DNA of 64,000 bases, taken from NCBI GenBank assembly GCA_040285745.1, contig JAUFOR010000008.1, positions 930,001 through 994,000 of the forward strand, read 5' to 3'. The DNA is from Barthelona sp. PCE. Taxonomy: Eukaryota; Metamonada: BaSk clade. Position numbers and translations under genes: made by a program. Below, piece by piece: positions 17,828 to 27,037 of this stretch; position 1 is the stretch's first letter, and each line of letters opens with the position of its first letter. Under the pieces are notes generated by a model, which saw only the letters and a program-made list of their open reading frames with translations, was not told the DNA's origin and ran no database searches.

Positions 17828-20215
17828 ATGCACACTCTTATAATAGTATTCAGTTTGCTGTTGATGACTGCTTATGCAAATAATGCAAATGAAGAGGTTG
17901 TTGATATTTTGCTCAGCACCCCTCCCGAAACATTCCACACCTTGGCACCTTTTAACTTTGTTCCACTGGGGTTTAGCGATAACACATCGATTGTTTACTC
18001 TAGAGATGGATTGGCACGATTTGCCCGAGAGTTTCGGCTAGATTTACCGCAACAGATTAAATTTCCTACATGGGCACAGCATAAACATTTCCACAACAGA
18101 CTAGAGCACCGAGTGAAGCTTAACAAACCTAAATATAATGATAATCAACTGACAAATATGTTGTCAAAGATTGTCAACCAGATCAAAAGACCTATTTCGA
18201 AAACTAGAGTAGCTGGTGTTGAGTGTGCCTTTGCAGTTGATTATAGAGTGGTAGAGGCATTTCTCAAAGATTTTTTGAAACTAATTGAAAAGGGTGAGGA
18301 TGTGACATTCTTTGTATTCAGTCCAAATATGACCATTTTAGATCTAAAACAACCGTCCATTAACAAGGAATGTGACTATTTCTATGTGAACGGTCTTTTA
18401 GCTGAAGAATTCAAGAGAGCTGAACACCCACATAATTTATCCACCCTCGAGTATCTCATGAATGATCCAACAGATTTTGATTCGATAGATAGTCTTTTAC
18501 AGGAATGGGAGGTTAGACTTGAGGTGTTTGATGCAGTGAAGGGCATTGTTGTTGATTATAACAAGTTAGCAAAGGTTTCTTCACGTGCATTCGATCGGCT
18601 TCTAAATAAGAGCTTAAATCCTGTCCTTACGGACGTGTTCATCAGTAATTCGTTTGTTTTCCATGACATTCAAGCTGGAGACGTACAATTCGCAGACACT
18701 CAGAGAGGTTCGCATTCGCAGGAATATCAGGGTTACGAAAGTTTAATTTCTCCAAAGATGCACACATATGTGCGTGCACTAAAGATGCATATGGTAAAAT
18801 ATGGTGCAGATGATCTCAACAAATTTGAGCTGACTGTCCTGCAAAAATTCTGTCGAGTAACGTGTCCAGAAATAAGTGCCCAGTTGAAACGTGTCAATGG
18901 ATCTCTAACTGGATCTAATATTGTTTTAGGGTTATTACATCATGATTTAAACTCATTTATTGTTCGTGCAATTTCTAGTGTATTTATTCGGCCTGTTATG
19001 TTACATAGTAACATATTTAATCACGAAAAAGCGCTGAAAATGCCTTCATCTGTTGTTTTTGATACAGTTATCATTCGGGATCACTCAAACCCATTACGTC
19101 TATCTCATTTGGGATTTGCTCTCAATCAAATATCCATAAATCATGATATCGAAGTCACGCATAAACAAGTGGAATCGGATTCTCTTATTACATCCAGCCT
19201 GTTACAGTCTTTAATAATCAAAAAACGAACTGTGATTGATGCGAGAAACACGAATTGGGTTCACCAGGATTACTTTTCTCTTGATGGTGATTCATTTTTG
19301 GAAGGTGTCATCCGTAATAAGATGTGCACAACTGATGACATCCTTCGCGTTCCCTTATATATCGTATCACTTTCTACTGAAATTCCATTGGAAGAAACCC
19401 ATCAAGTATTTAAAGGAGGTATGGTTGTTACTCATTGGAATCGAGATGAAGATGTAGTTGTGACACGTTCTGTATTTGAAACTAATGGGAATAATTATAG
19501 ATACGATGGTATTCATGAATTGCATAAGAATGTTGTTCAATGTATTTATGAATGTGTTTATGGTGCCACGGCGGTAAAGTTTCTGCAATTTGGCGTCGGA
19601 GATAGCGCTTTTCAACAGTTTAGCAGTAATTCAGGTATTCCAGAATTTGAACGAAAGTATTGGCACAATAATCATGCTTTGTTGTATGGTAGTACACTTT
19701 TAGATAGAACAATCAAGCTTCACAGGAGATTTGACGATCTTTTTGACGAAGGATACATGGATAAAGTACTGAAAAAAACAGAAGGATTGCACTTAATTGA
19801 TTTTGAACTCGGCTTTAGTGACCTGCATCAAGTTGTCGAACTGCCACTTAAACATCACAATCTTGCTCATGTACCCAGGTCAGTACTGCATAATGTTACT
19901 ATTATTGGTTTTCAGCTCAAACTCCAAATCGCCACACTGGTTACTCAACCAACGTTATTCCATGTTAATACACTACAAACATATGTAACCAGATTTGAAG
20001 AGGCCCTTGAGGAGCTTGAGTCATTCATTCATCGATCCGTTTGTAAGACTAAAAAATCAAAAACAGAAAGCAGCTTAGATTTTGGTGACTTTCTTTTACC
20101 CTTCCTTATTATAGTTTTTGAGTTATCTTTTGCAGTATTTTTGATGAAAAAGATCATTAAACAGTTCCGAAAGAGAGTTAGATTACCTATTTTTGCACGT
20201 TCGCAGCGTTTATAG
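17828..20215 (+). CDS. Large lumenal type I membrane protein, family not recognised
   Basis: The 795-aa protein has a signal peptide (MHTLIIVFSLLLMTAYA), a lumenal or extracellular body of about 730 residues without repeats, one C-terminal membrane segment (about 756-775, FLLPFLIIVFELSFAVFLM) and a short basic tail (KKIIKQFRKRVRL). The body has few Cys and many hydrophobic strand-like runs, as in a large folded enzyme or receptor rather than a low-complexity surface protein. The basic tail resembles ER or Golgi retention tails but has no strict KKXX. I could not name the family. It starts 58 bp from the ABITRAM start, divergently. Confidence 0.72.
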   Translation: MHTLIIVFSLLLMTAYANNANEEVVDILLSTPPETFHTLAPFNFVPLGFSDNTSIVYSRDGLARFAREFRLDLPQQIKFPTWAQHKHFHNRLEHRVKLNKPKYNDNQLTNMLSKIVNQIKRPISKTRVAGVECAFAVDYRVVEAFLKDFLKLIEKGEDVTFFVFSPNMTILDLKQPSINKECDYFYVNGLLAEEFKRAEHPHNLSTLEYLMNDPTDFDSIDSLLQEWEVRLEVFDAVKGIVVDYNKLAKVSSRAFDRLLNKSLNPVLTDVFISNSFVFHDIQAGDVQFADTQRGSHSQEYQGYESLISPKMHTYVRALKMHMVKYGADDLNKFELTVLQKFCRVTCPEISAQLKRVNGSLTGSNIVLGLLHHDLNSFIVRAISSVFIRPVMLHSNIFNHEKALKMPSSVVFDTVIIRDHSNPLRLSHLGFALNQISINHDIEVTHKQVESDSLITSSLLQSLIIKKRTVIDARNTNWVHQDYFSLDGDSFLEGVIRNKMCTTDDILRVPLYIVSLSTEIPLEETHQVFKGGMVVTHWNRDEDVVVTRSVFETNGNNYRYDGIHELHKNVVQCIYECVYGATAVKFLQFGVGDSAFQQFSSNSGIPEFERKYWHNNHALLYGSTLLDRTIKLHRRFDDLFDEGYMDKVLKKTEGLHLIDFELGFSDLHQVVELPLKHHNLAHVPRSVLHNVTIIGFQLKLQIATLVTQPTLFHVNTLQTYVTRFEEALEELESFIHRSVCKTKKSKTESSLDFGDFLLPFLIIVFELSFAVFLMKKIIKQFRKRVRLPIFARSQRL

Positions 20216-20317
20216 TAAAGAGTGTTTATGTAATTTTCACCCTTCTCTCTCATCTTACAATTTTTTAGAGGTGTTGTGGGTTGCTTTTTTGATTAATTTG
20301 AATGCACTGAGTATAAA

Positions 20318-20680
20318 ATGAGTGATACAACAAAGAGCAGGAGCAGAACAGAAAATGCTTATTACATGGGAAGCAGTACTGCTGCTAAAGAAACCATAAC
20401 GGATGATACATATAAGGTTTTAACTGACAAGCACCGAAAAGAAGGGGGTCCATTTTGCTGGAACTGTAAGCAAAGAGGTCATTATTCATATCAATGTAGT
20501 TCTGAGTATTTGAACATACCAAACACTATTAGAGACCGTGCCCTAAAGGATATGACGTCAGATTCAAAAGAGATTGACCCTGCACTTGAAGAAGATTCTA
20601 CTCCTGCAACTGATTTTGATGCTAAAATTACTGCTCCAGTGAAATCCATCGAGTCTATGCCGGAACCGTGGGCCATGTAG
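20318..20680 (+). CDS. Small CCHC zinc-knuckle protein
   Basis: The 120-aa protein has one zinc knuckle, CWNCKQRGHYSYQC (C-X2-C-X4-H-X4-C, about residues 47-60), flanked by a Ser/Thr-rich N-terminus and an acidic C-terminus ending PEPWAM. Single zinc knuckles usually bind single-stranded RNA, so a role in RNA processing is a reasonable guess. No retroelement sequence surrounds it, which argues against a gag fragment. The stop is followed within 10 bp by AATAAA, consistent with a very short 3' UTR. The next gene, IMP3, starts 53 bp downstream on the same strand. Confidence 0.72.
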   Translation: MSDTTKSRSRTENAYYMGSSTAAKETITDDTYKVLTDKHRKEGGPFCWNCKQRGHYSYQCSSEYLNIPNTIRDRALKDMTSDSKEIDPALEEDSTPATDFDAKITAPVKSIESMPEPWAM

Positions 20681-20732
20681 TGAAATAAAGATTTTTGAAT
20701 TGGTTTCTTTTTTTTGACCCTTTACACACACA

Positions 20733-21281
20733 ATGAGAAAGCTGAAATTTCATGAACAGAAACTCTTAAAGAAGCACAACTTCTTCAACTATCAGGGAGA
20801 ACACAATCTGCACGAAATTGAAGTTATTCGAAGATATCGACTTCGTAATCGTGAAGAATATGTTAAGTATAATCATCTGGCGGGAGAAATCACGAGCTTT
20901 GTGAACTTTTTGAAGCAAATGGAGTCTAATGACCCTATGCGAGTGCGTTACACACAATTTTTACTCGATAAACTATGGGAGATGGGTTTGATTTCAGCTA
21001 AAACATCACTTGTATCTTGTGAGAAGCTTGGTCCAGCAGCATTTGCTCGACGAAGGTTAGCAACAGTGCTAGTTACACAGAAATTTTCTCCCAACCTACA
21101 AAAAGCAACAGAAATGATTGAACAAGGACATATCCGAGTCGGACCCAACGTGATAACCGATCCCGCTTTCTTAGTCAACCGCGCTCTAATTGACCACGTA
21201 CATTTTACTGAAGACTCTAAATATCTTCGTCATATCAAGGTTTACAAAGACGAGGTTGATGATTTTGTTTTGCTTAACTAG
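20733..21281 (+). CDS. IMP3: IMP3, U3 small nucleolar ribonucleoprotein component
   Basis: The 182-aa protein has the length of human IMP3 (184 aa) and its full pattern: MRKLKFHEQKLLKKHNFFNY at the start, then LREEYVKYN-type helices, and an S4 RNA-binding domain (about residues 105-170, FARRRLATVL...IEQGHIRVGPNVITDPAFLV). IMP3 binds U3 snoRNA and its pairing with the pre-rRNA in the small-subunit processome. With UTP18 at 53509-54825 this window carries two parts of the same complex. The stop lies 2 bp from the convergent URM1 stop. Confidence 0.95.
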   Translation: MRKLKFHEQKLLKKHNFFNYQGEHNLHEIEVIRRYRLRNREEYVKYNHLAGEITSFVNFLKQMESNDPMRVRYTQFLLDKLWEMGLISAKTSLVSCEKLGPAAFARRRLATVLVTQKFSPNLQKATEMIEQGHIRVGPNVITDPAFLVNRALIDHVHFTEDSKYLRHIKVYKDEVDDFVLLN

Positions 21282-21283
21282 AG

Positions 21284-21571
21284 TTATCCACCATGAGCCA
21301 TTGCAATAAACGTTACTAGTTGATTATCATTGATTTCTGTCTCCATTCCATCAAGTACATCGATGTCTTCTTCATCTATAAGTACACAGATCCCTGGCCT
21401 GATGACCTCGTCCTCATCTTCATCGATGAATAGGTGTCTTTTTTCTGTAGGAATGGATTCAGCAAGGTTCAAAACTACTTGCTCTATTGTGGATGAATTT
21501 TCAATTGAAATATCCATTCTATCGGTGCCAAATAAGCTGTCCAACCCTCCCCTAAACTCAAAAATGACCAT
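21284..21571 (-). CDS. URM1: URM1 ubiquitin-related modifier / sulfur carrier
   Basis: The 95-aa protein ends in the exact HGG C-terminus of URM1. The rest fits the beta-grasp fold: MVIFEFRGGLDSLFG at the N-terminus, HLFIDEDEDEVIRPGICVLID in the middle, then NDNQLVTFIAMAHGG. URM1 carries sulfur as a thiocarboxylate for 2-thiolation of wobble uridine in tRNA and can be conjugated to proteins under oxidative stress. The start codon is 32 bp from the right inverted-repeat junction (21604), so its promoter must be very short or lie inside the repeat. Confidence 0.95.
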   Translation of the reverse strand: MVIFEFRGGLDSLFGTDRMDISIENSSTIEQVVLNLAESIPTEKRHLFIDEDEDEVIRPGICVLIDEEDIDVLDGMETEINDNQLVTFIAMAHGG

Positions 21572-21673
21572 ATTATTATGAAATGAGGAAAAATTGTGAT
21601 TTCAGATTTTTTACTTCCTTCAAGCGGTGCTGCTCGCTGCAGGGGCGCGGGCCAATTCACATTACAAAACAAT

Positions 21674-22393
21674 TTATTCCTCAATGCCGTATTGGCAGAG
21701 ATCGTCGACCAAACACTTGGGGGTCTTGATTCCGTAGTTACCAGAGATGTCAACGTGCTTGCACGAGTCGTGGGCGGCGAGGGAGCCGCACAGCTTGTAA
21801 TCAACCTTGCTCAAATCGTTGTCGGAGACGTCAACGGTCATAATGTGATCGTTAAGATCAGGGAGAGTGCCGTGGAGGTCGTTGTCGGACATATCGAACA
21901 CCTTGAGCTCGTTAAGGCACTTTACCCAGGGAGTGATGGTGCCGTCAAGATCGAGGCCGGACCAGTCGATTTCAACAACCTTGCCGGACTTGCAGGTAAC
22001 GCCGTAGTAAGGAGGTGTGTTGGCATCGTAGTAGGCACCGGAGTCATCGAGATCACAGACCTTGGGGAGCTTGATGCCCTTGAGGTGCTTGTGGAAGTGG
22101 GGGAAAGAGTGCTTCTTGCAGTACTTGCCCTTGGCGGTGAACCAGAGCTTGAAAAGAACCTGCTCTTCTGTAACCTTTGAACAATCTATCTTGCATGGCT
22201 TGGGCTTGGGCTTGGGCTTGGGGGGATGGCAGGGGCGGCACTTCTTGTAACACTTGCCGTATCTGCAGTGACGGCGACACTTGGGGCGGCAATTGGGCTT
22301 GTGGTGGTACTCGGTTTCTTCTTCGTACTCGTAGTTGGTCGCGACTGCGGCAACAAGCAGCAGTGCGAGGCAGAATATGGCAAATTTACGCAT
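21674..22393 (-). CDS. Secreted Cys-rich leucine-rich-repeat protein, right-arm copy
   Basis: The protein is identical to that at 1574-2293 (239 aa): signal peptide, basic Cys-rich stretch, (PK)4 linker, LRRNT-like region and plant-type leucine-rich repeats. The TATAAA element is also kept, 100 bp upstream. Perfect protein identity between copies shows recent duplication or ongoing gene conversion. The stop codon lies 70 bp inside the repeat boundary, and URM1 begins 102 bp further on the same strand. Confidence 0.85.
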   Translation of the reverse strand: MRKFAIFCLALLLVAAVATNYEYEEETEYHHKPNCRPKCRRHCRYGKCYKKCRPCHPPKPKPKPKPCKIDCSKVTEEQVLFKLWFTAKGKYCKKHSFPHFHKHLKGIKLPKVCDLDDSGAYYDANTPPYYGVTCKSGKVVEIDWSGLDLDGTITPWVKCLNELKVFDMSDNDLHGTLPDLNDHIMTVDVSDNDLSKVDYKLCGSLAAHDSCKHVDISGNYGIKTPKCLVDDLCQYGIEE

Positions 22394-22913
22394 CTTGTAT
22401 CAGCAAATTGAATGAGGTGAGAAACTTGAATCTGAGCCTCAACCAAGGCATTCATATTCATGGAATTTTTGGGTGGCGTGGGGCGTTTTTCCTTTATACG
22501 TCCGTGGCTTCGGCGCCACAAGCGAGCCCCACGCTGGTTGTGGGAAAATGTGTAAATGCCAATCTGAGCTGAGCTGTAGGTTTCTTCGGTAAGCGGGCGA
22601 CGGTGGCGGTGTGGTGGGCGGGTGCTGCGACCGCTGGGACGCGTGCTAATTCGAAACTGTAAATGAGCCTTTCTGCAGATGTCGCGATGCGGCTCCCTCA
22701 CGGCGCCCACGTGGCCTATGTGTGAGCTCCCATGCACAGGGACCGCGCAAGATGCAGTGCTGCCTCGTATTGGGACGATACGCGTGCGCCCGCTGCCAGC
22801 CGATTCCTGGCCATGTGGCGTGTTGGCGTGGGTGCTCCGGATGGGTGCGGCCGTGGGCGCGGCCGGGAGGCGGCTGACGAGCGTATTCCATTTTCCAGCC
22901 TTTTTCATCGCAT

Positions 22914-23717
22914 ATGTCATCTTCTGGGCAGGGAACGCCTTTCAGCGGCAGAGAACGCGTGTTCGACCCGGGCATGGTGCACAGCGGGCGGTACGCGTCT
23001 CGGTACGAGGGCTTTCTTGCGTTCCGCACTCCCGACGCGATACACATTTTCGAGCGGGTAGATGGCGGCTCATACGCCGCGGTGCACACGCACGCCGCCC
23101 CGCAGGATGCGCTCTTCTGCATAGCCGAAAACGGCACATTCGCCGTCGCTGCCAGCCGCAGCTTGTCAATCGGCACCGTCTCTGCCGCATCGGTCGTGGC
23201 GCGCGATGACCTTGGCGATGGTGAGCTCGAGGCGCTGTGCATCTCCGACGAGGGAGCAGTATCAGTAGTCACCGCCGGCCGCTTCCGGATCGTGCAGCTG
23301 ATGGGACACGGTGCCGAGACAACGGCCGACGTTGCGCTCGAGGACGGGGTGCTATGGGCTGGGTTCAGCAGGGACAGCAAGGATGTGTTCCTCGTGTGCC
23401 GCTCGAATGTATCGCGTGTTCGTGACGGGCTTGTGCTTCGCGGACAGGCGCTACCCTACGGTGTGCGCTCAGAGCACCTGCAGGTTCACGGCGATGCGGA
23501 CTTCAAGAGTCTGGTCATGATCGATCCGGTTGAGGGGTATGCGTTGTGCCTGCGCGGGCGTTTCGAGCTCGGAGGCGAGTTCAGGCGAGTGAGCAGGGAC
23601 TGCCTCAGCGTGTACGTTGCGCGTGACGGCTTCATCCACGAGGTCTCGATCAGGCAACTGAAACCAGTGAACTCTTCGCTCGGCACTGAGGCATGTGGCT
23701 CAGCATGCCGATTGTAA
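22914..23717 (+). CDS. Hypothetical protein, 267 aa, beta-propeller-like, right-arm copy
   Basis: The protein is identical to the one at 250-1053. It has no recognised family, no signal peptide and no membrane segment; strand-turn periodicity suggests a propeller. It is divergent from the LRR gene, sharing a 520-bp GC-rich region, and lies 70 bp upstream of the TMBIM reading frame on the same strand. Confidence 0.75.
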   Translation: MSSSGQGTPFSGRERVFDPGMVHSGRYASRYEGFLAFRTPDAIHIFERVDGGSYAAVHTHAAPQDALFCIAENGTFAVAASRSLSIGTVSAASVVARDDLGDGELEALCISDEGAVSVVTAGRFRIVQLMGHGAETTADVALEDGVLWAGFSRDSKDVFLVCRSNVSRVRDGLVLRGQALPYGVRSEHLQVHGDADFKSLVMIDPVEGYALCLRGRFELGGEFRRVSRDCLSVYVARDGFIHEVSIRQLKPVNSSLGTEACGSACRL

Positions 23718-23787
23718 ACAGACCACACCAGACAGGAGGCATCCAACGGTGAAAGCGAAGCGGTTTTAACTTTACCTCCGTTTCCAA

Positions 23788-24484
23788 ATGCAACCCGCTT
23801 ACAAAGACATTGGGCAGCCCTCACCACTGACAGTCGAAGACGAGATGTTCCTCGGGTTCGTCTCCAAGCTTTACTCCGTCGTTTCCGCTCAGCTCCTCCC
23901 TCACGGCCGTTATCGCCGGTGTCATGATGGCGCTCCGCTCCACCCTCTTCTCCAACATTGAGAGCCTGAGCGGACTCCTCCTCGGATCCATCATCGTCAT
24001 GTTCGTCTCCCTCATCATGCTCTTCTGCTTCAGCCGCGTCCACCCCATGAACGTCATCCTCCTGACGGTGTTCACTGGCGCGACCGGCTTCCTCGTCGGC
24101 TTCTGCTGCATGCTCTACGATACAGAGACTGTCGTCACCGCAGGCATCATCACGATGTTCCTCTTCTACACGCTCACTGTCTACACATACCGCAGCGCCA
24201 CATACAGCGTCATGAGCCAGTGCTTAACCCTCCTGCTCGCCGCACTCGTCGGCTACATTGCCCTCATCTTCATCCCTCTGTCCTTCGACATGTTCTACAA
24301 GCTGTACTGCATCCTGGGCGCGCTCGTGTTCTCGATCTACATCGTTGTCGACACGTACTTCATCCTCACGCTGGGCAGACTATGCCCCAGCAGCCAGGAG
24401 GACGTGTACACATTTGCTGCCATCATCTATCTGGACATCATCAACCTCTTCCTCAAGATTCTCGCCCTCCTTGGCAAGAAGTAA
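23788..24484 (+). pseudogene. TMBIM/Bax-inhibitor-1-like gene broken by a one-base insertion
   Basis: The frame from ATG 23788 matches the left copy for 37 codons, then shifts at the CCC at 23898-23900, where the left copy has CC. After the shift the first frame soon stops, while the family sequence continues in a second frame to the TAA ending at 24484. The second part contains six hydrophobic segments and typical TMBIM features (VTAGIITMFLFYTLTVYTY, a conserved VVDTYFIL, YLDIINLFLKIL). Without the extra base the gene would encode about 231 residues, the usual family length. It may be a recent pseudogene, a sequencing error, or start internally at Met 23924 and lose its N-terminus. Confidence 0.75.
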
Positions 24485-24562
24485 TCCTTACCGTGTAAAT
24501 ATAATAGTCTTGTTTCTGCTTTTCTCACTCTTTCGCGTTTCTTGCACGCAGGGCAGCGTTCT

Positions 24563-24886
24563 ATGACTGATATCAAGCTTGTGCATCTCCCCTTTGGGCT
24601 TGCAAACGAGGGCGAGGTCGAGGTTGCCGATTATTGCAAGTGCTTCGAAGATAGCGACCAGTTCGCGTTCCACGGGTGCCGCGTCGAGAAGCGGCGCACT
24701 GATGTCCCCAACGGCCACGTTATTGGCGTCGTTGAGGTGCGGGGGCGCTACATGCACGTTGATGGTGAGACGACGTCGGGGGCGTTCGCGTCGACAGACC
24801 TCGACTCGGGGTTTCTCGACGGGCCCGCGGAGCTCGACCGCAACGTCGCCGCCATCACCGACGTGGCCGCTTCTGTTTTTTCGTAA
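24563..24886 (+). CDS. RNase H2 subunit C-like protein (Ylr154-like)
   Basis: The 107-aa product begins MTDIKLVHLPFGLANEGEVE. It follows the pattern of the non-catalytic RNase H2 subunit C: an N-terminal HLLPC-like strand (here VHLPFG), a short variable loop, an FRGR-like strand (FAFHGCRVEKR) and a PxGxxGxVxE strand (PNGHVIGVVEV). RNase H2 removes ribonucleotides from DNA; subunit C pairs with B to form a triple-barrel platform. The call rests on this short pattern only. ATG 24563 is used; the frame opens upstream only with TTG. The gene is GC-rich like the repeat arm, and composition changes sharply after its stop. Confidence 0.5.
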   Translation: MTDIKLVHLPFGLANEGEVEVADYCKCFEDSDQFAFHGCRVEKRRTDVPNGHVIGVVEVRGRYMHVDGETTSGAFASTDLDSGFLDGPAELDRNVAAITDVAASVFS

Positions 24887-24950
24887 GAGTTGACATCAAG
24901 AATAATATGTTCTTAAGAAATATACTAATATCTGTTTATTATATTCGGAA

Positions 24951-26816
24951 CTACTTTCGTGTTCTAAAGCTCTCAAATGCAGAGAAAGTGGCAGATACTT
25001 TGCATTGAGCAAGAAAATCAGCTACATTGATAATCTCACTTCTAAAAATATTACCATCAAAAGATAATATGCACATCTGCACTTGAAATTGTTTCAAATG
25101 CGTAAATCTAAGAGCTAATCTTGGTTTAACACATTCCAACTTACCCTCAACAAATGGAATTTCTCTTACACTTTTAATACCTTCTGAAGTTAATTCATAT
25201 ACCATGTCACCATATATTACCAATCCTCTGTCAATAAAGCACGCACTAAATTTTTTTTTTCGCTCAATACAAAAGATAGAAAATGCATTTTTTTTTTTAT
25301 GCACTAAATAACACTGTTGTTCACCAACCAAAAAGCACTGATCGTGGCTATACGGGTTATGAACTAACTCAATAATGGATTCTTGCACAACAAATTCCTC
25401 ATATCCAATCAACAAACCGCTTTCTTGGCAAAAAACCATAGTTGAAAGAATGCATCGATTTCTTACAAACCATACAACATTATCAACCATTTTCATGCTG
25501 TGTATAAAACCTACAGGAATCACCTCATATTTAGTTAAAAAGAAACTCTCTTTCCTTGGCTTAACTGTACAATATGCAATGAAAAATTGATTATCAAACA
25601 ATACACAATATTTTAAAACACAATCAGGCTTTTCAAAACTAGCTAACTCAGTTTCATTAATGTGTAAGCGTAATATACAATCTTCCTCAATCACATACCC
25701 ATTTATCCAGTGTTCTGTATCCGACTCATAAAACTTATGAATACTGTGCAATACGTGATCTTTAAAACCAGTCTTTGATGGACACAACAAAATGACAGAA
25801 TTGTCCAACCAATCAAATATGATTGGTAATTCCTTATAAGACCTGTAATCTCTGACAAATGAAGATACAACAGAGCTATCTAAGTAAAACCAACAATTTA
25901 ACTCCCGTTTGTACATTTGAAAAAAATTCGTTCTTCCAGTTGTATGATCATATTCAGTACAATATATATTTCCATCAATTAATACAAAATCCTTTTGAAA
26001 ACAATAAACATTCATTAAACGTTTGTATTCACTTGGGAGTGGTATAATAACATTGGAAATCCTAGAAAATTCTTCAAAAAATTTCCATTCTGGTGAAATA
26101 TCTGTAAAATATTTCGTCACCAACATTCCACCCTCTATTGCACAAGTAAATATTTCATTTTCGTGTGTGATTATGAAGCGATTATCATTGGGAGTTCGAT
26201 CAATTGCAAAAATTTTGATTCCCCTTAATGGATGATTATCAACAAGATAAGGTACTCCTAAATCAGTGAATTCAAACATTTTTATATGCTTTGTACCATT
26301 AATATAAGTGATAATCATGTAAGTAATATCATTCTGTGTTAAGTATTGAAATTTCTGCACTCTTACGAAACGTTCATAGTGAACCCTGCTATTTTGCTCT
26401 AAATCTATTATGTCTAATGCTTTTCTACTGTGATTCCCTGTTCTTTCACTTAAAAATATCTTACGATCTAACATACATCCTTCACCATTGGGAAATTCAA
26501 AAAATTTAATGAAAACAAACTCTCCATCAATGAATTCATATAATTCTATTCTTTGTAAATAACCCTCATCATCTTGTGTACGAATTTTACGATAAAAAAC
26601 TGTTGGTTCCATTACTGTAGGTTTTAACATTGAATACCTTTGATTTTCTGCTTGAATTATATTAACAGGTGGCCCATGTATACAACCAACTTTCTTTTTA
26701 TCAAACAAATGAATTATTTGAGTGTTTAACACGTTATTTGGGCTAGCTACCACAATAATATCTTTGAATGAAGTGAATGTAAAATTCTGAAAAATCTCAG
26801 GAATTGGCCGTGGCAT
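24951..26816 (-). CDS. Hypothetical protein, 621 aa, beta-strand-rich
   Basis: The product starts MPRPIPEIFQNFTFTSFKD at ATG 26816; eight upstream in-frame codons open with TTG. It is made of many short alternating strands with FV, YI and EF pairs (for example VWFVRNRCILSTMVFC, GLVIYGDMVYELTSEG), consistent with one or two beta-propellers, but no WD or kelch signature repeats regularly. There is no signal peptide or membrane segment. It is strongly AT-rich and abuts GC-rich DNA. It resembles in style, but not clearly in sequence, the ORF at 30516-32282. Function unknown. Confidence 0.68.
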   Translation of the reverse strand: MPRPIPEIFQNFTFTSFKDIIVVASPNNVLNTQIIHLFDKKKVGCIHGPPVNIIQAENQRYSMLKPTVMEPTVFYRKIRTQDDEGYLQRIELYEFIDGEFVFIKFFEFPNGEGCMLDRKIFLSERTGNHSRKALDIIDLEQNSRVHYERFVRVQKFQYLTQNDITYMIITYINGTKHIKMFEFTDLGVPYLVDNHPLRGIKIFAIDRTPNDNRFIITHENEIFTCAIEGGMLVTKYFTDISPEWKFFEEFSRISNVIIPLPSEYKRLMNVYCFQKDFVLIDGNIYCTEYDHTTGRTNFFQMYKRELNCWFYLDSSVVSSFVRDYRSYKELPIIFDWLDNSVILLCPSKTGFKDHVLHSIHKFYESDTEHWINGYVIEEDCILRLHINETELASFEKPDCVLKYCVLFDNQFFIAYCTVKPRKESFFLTKYEVIPVGFIHSMKMVDNVVWFVRNRCILSTMVFCQESGLLIGYEEFVVQESIIELVHNPYSHDQCFLVGEQQCYLVHKKKNAFSIFCIERKKKFSACFIDRGLVIYGDMVYELTSEGIKSVREIPFVEGKLECVKPRLALRFTHLKQFQVQMCILSFDGNIFRSEIINVADFLAQCKVSATFSAFESFRTRK

Positions 26817-27037
26817 ATACAAACATAAAAAGAAGCCCAAGCTCTATGTGGACAACACGATCGAAAAGGGTAGAATAATTCAAACATATGATTTTTCACA
26901 AATAAGAGGCTGCTTAGTTCTGTAATCGAGTCGCGAGCTTAGTACCGAATTTTAAAACCTTGTTTAGTGCTAAACTTTCGTTTTTATGTTTAATTTCCAT
27001 TCCATTTATTATAGATTCTGTTCAACAAGGCTTTGCA

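Larger units (their letters stand above)
21604..23967 (-). repeat. Right arm of the inverted repeat (end is a minimum)
   Basis: This is the reverse complement of 1-2363 with three observed differences, one of them an inserted C within 23898-23900. Homology starts sharply at AGATTTTTT (21604), just upstream of URM1. Position 23967 is only where the partner runs out at the window edge; the GC-rich composition continues to about 24890, so the true arm may be longer. Confidence 0.97.

Noticed and set aside
20318-20680. Retroelement gag fragment (zinc knuckle)
   Set aside because: No reverse transcriptase, integrase or repeats nearby; the small complete ORF has its own short 3' end.
1-23967. Composite transposon with the two arms as mobile ends
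   Set aside because: No transposase or integrase in the arms, no target-site duplication visible at 2363 or 21604, and the interior is ordinary housekeeping genes.
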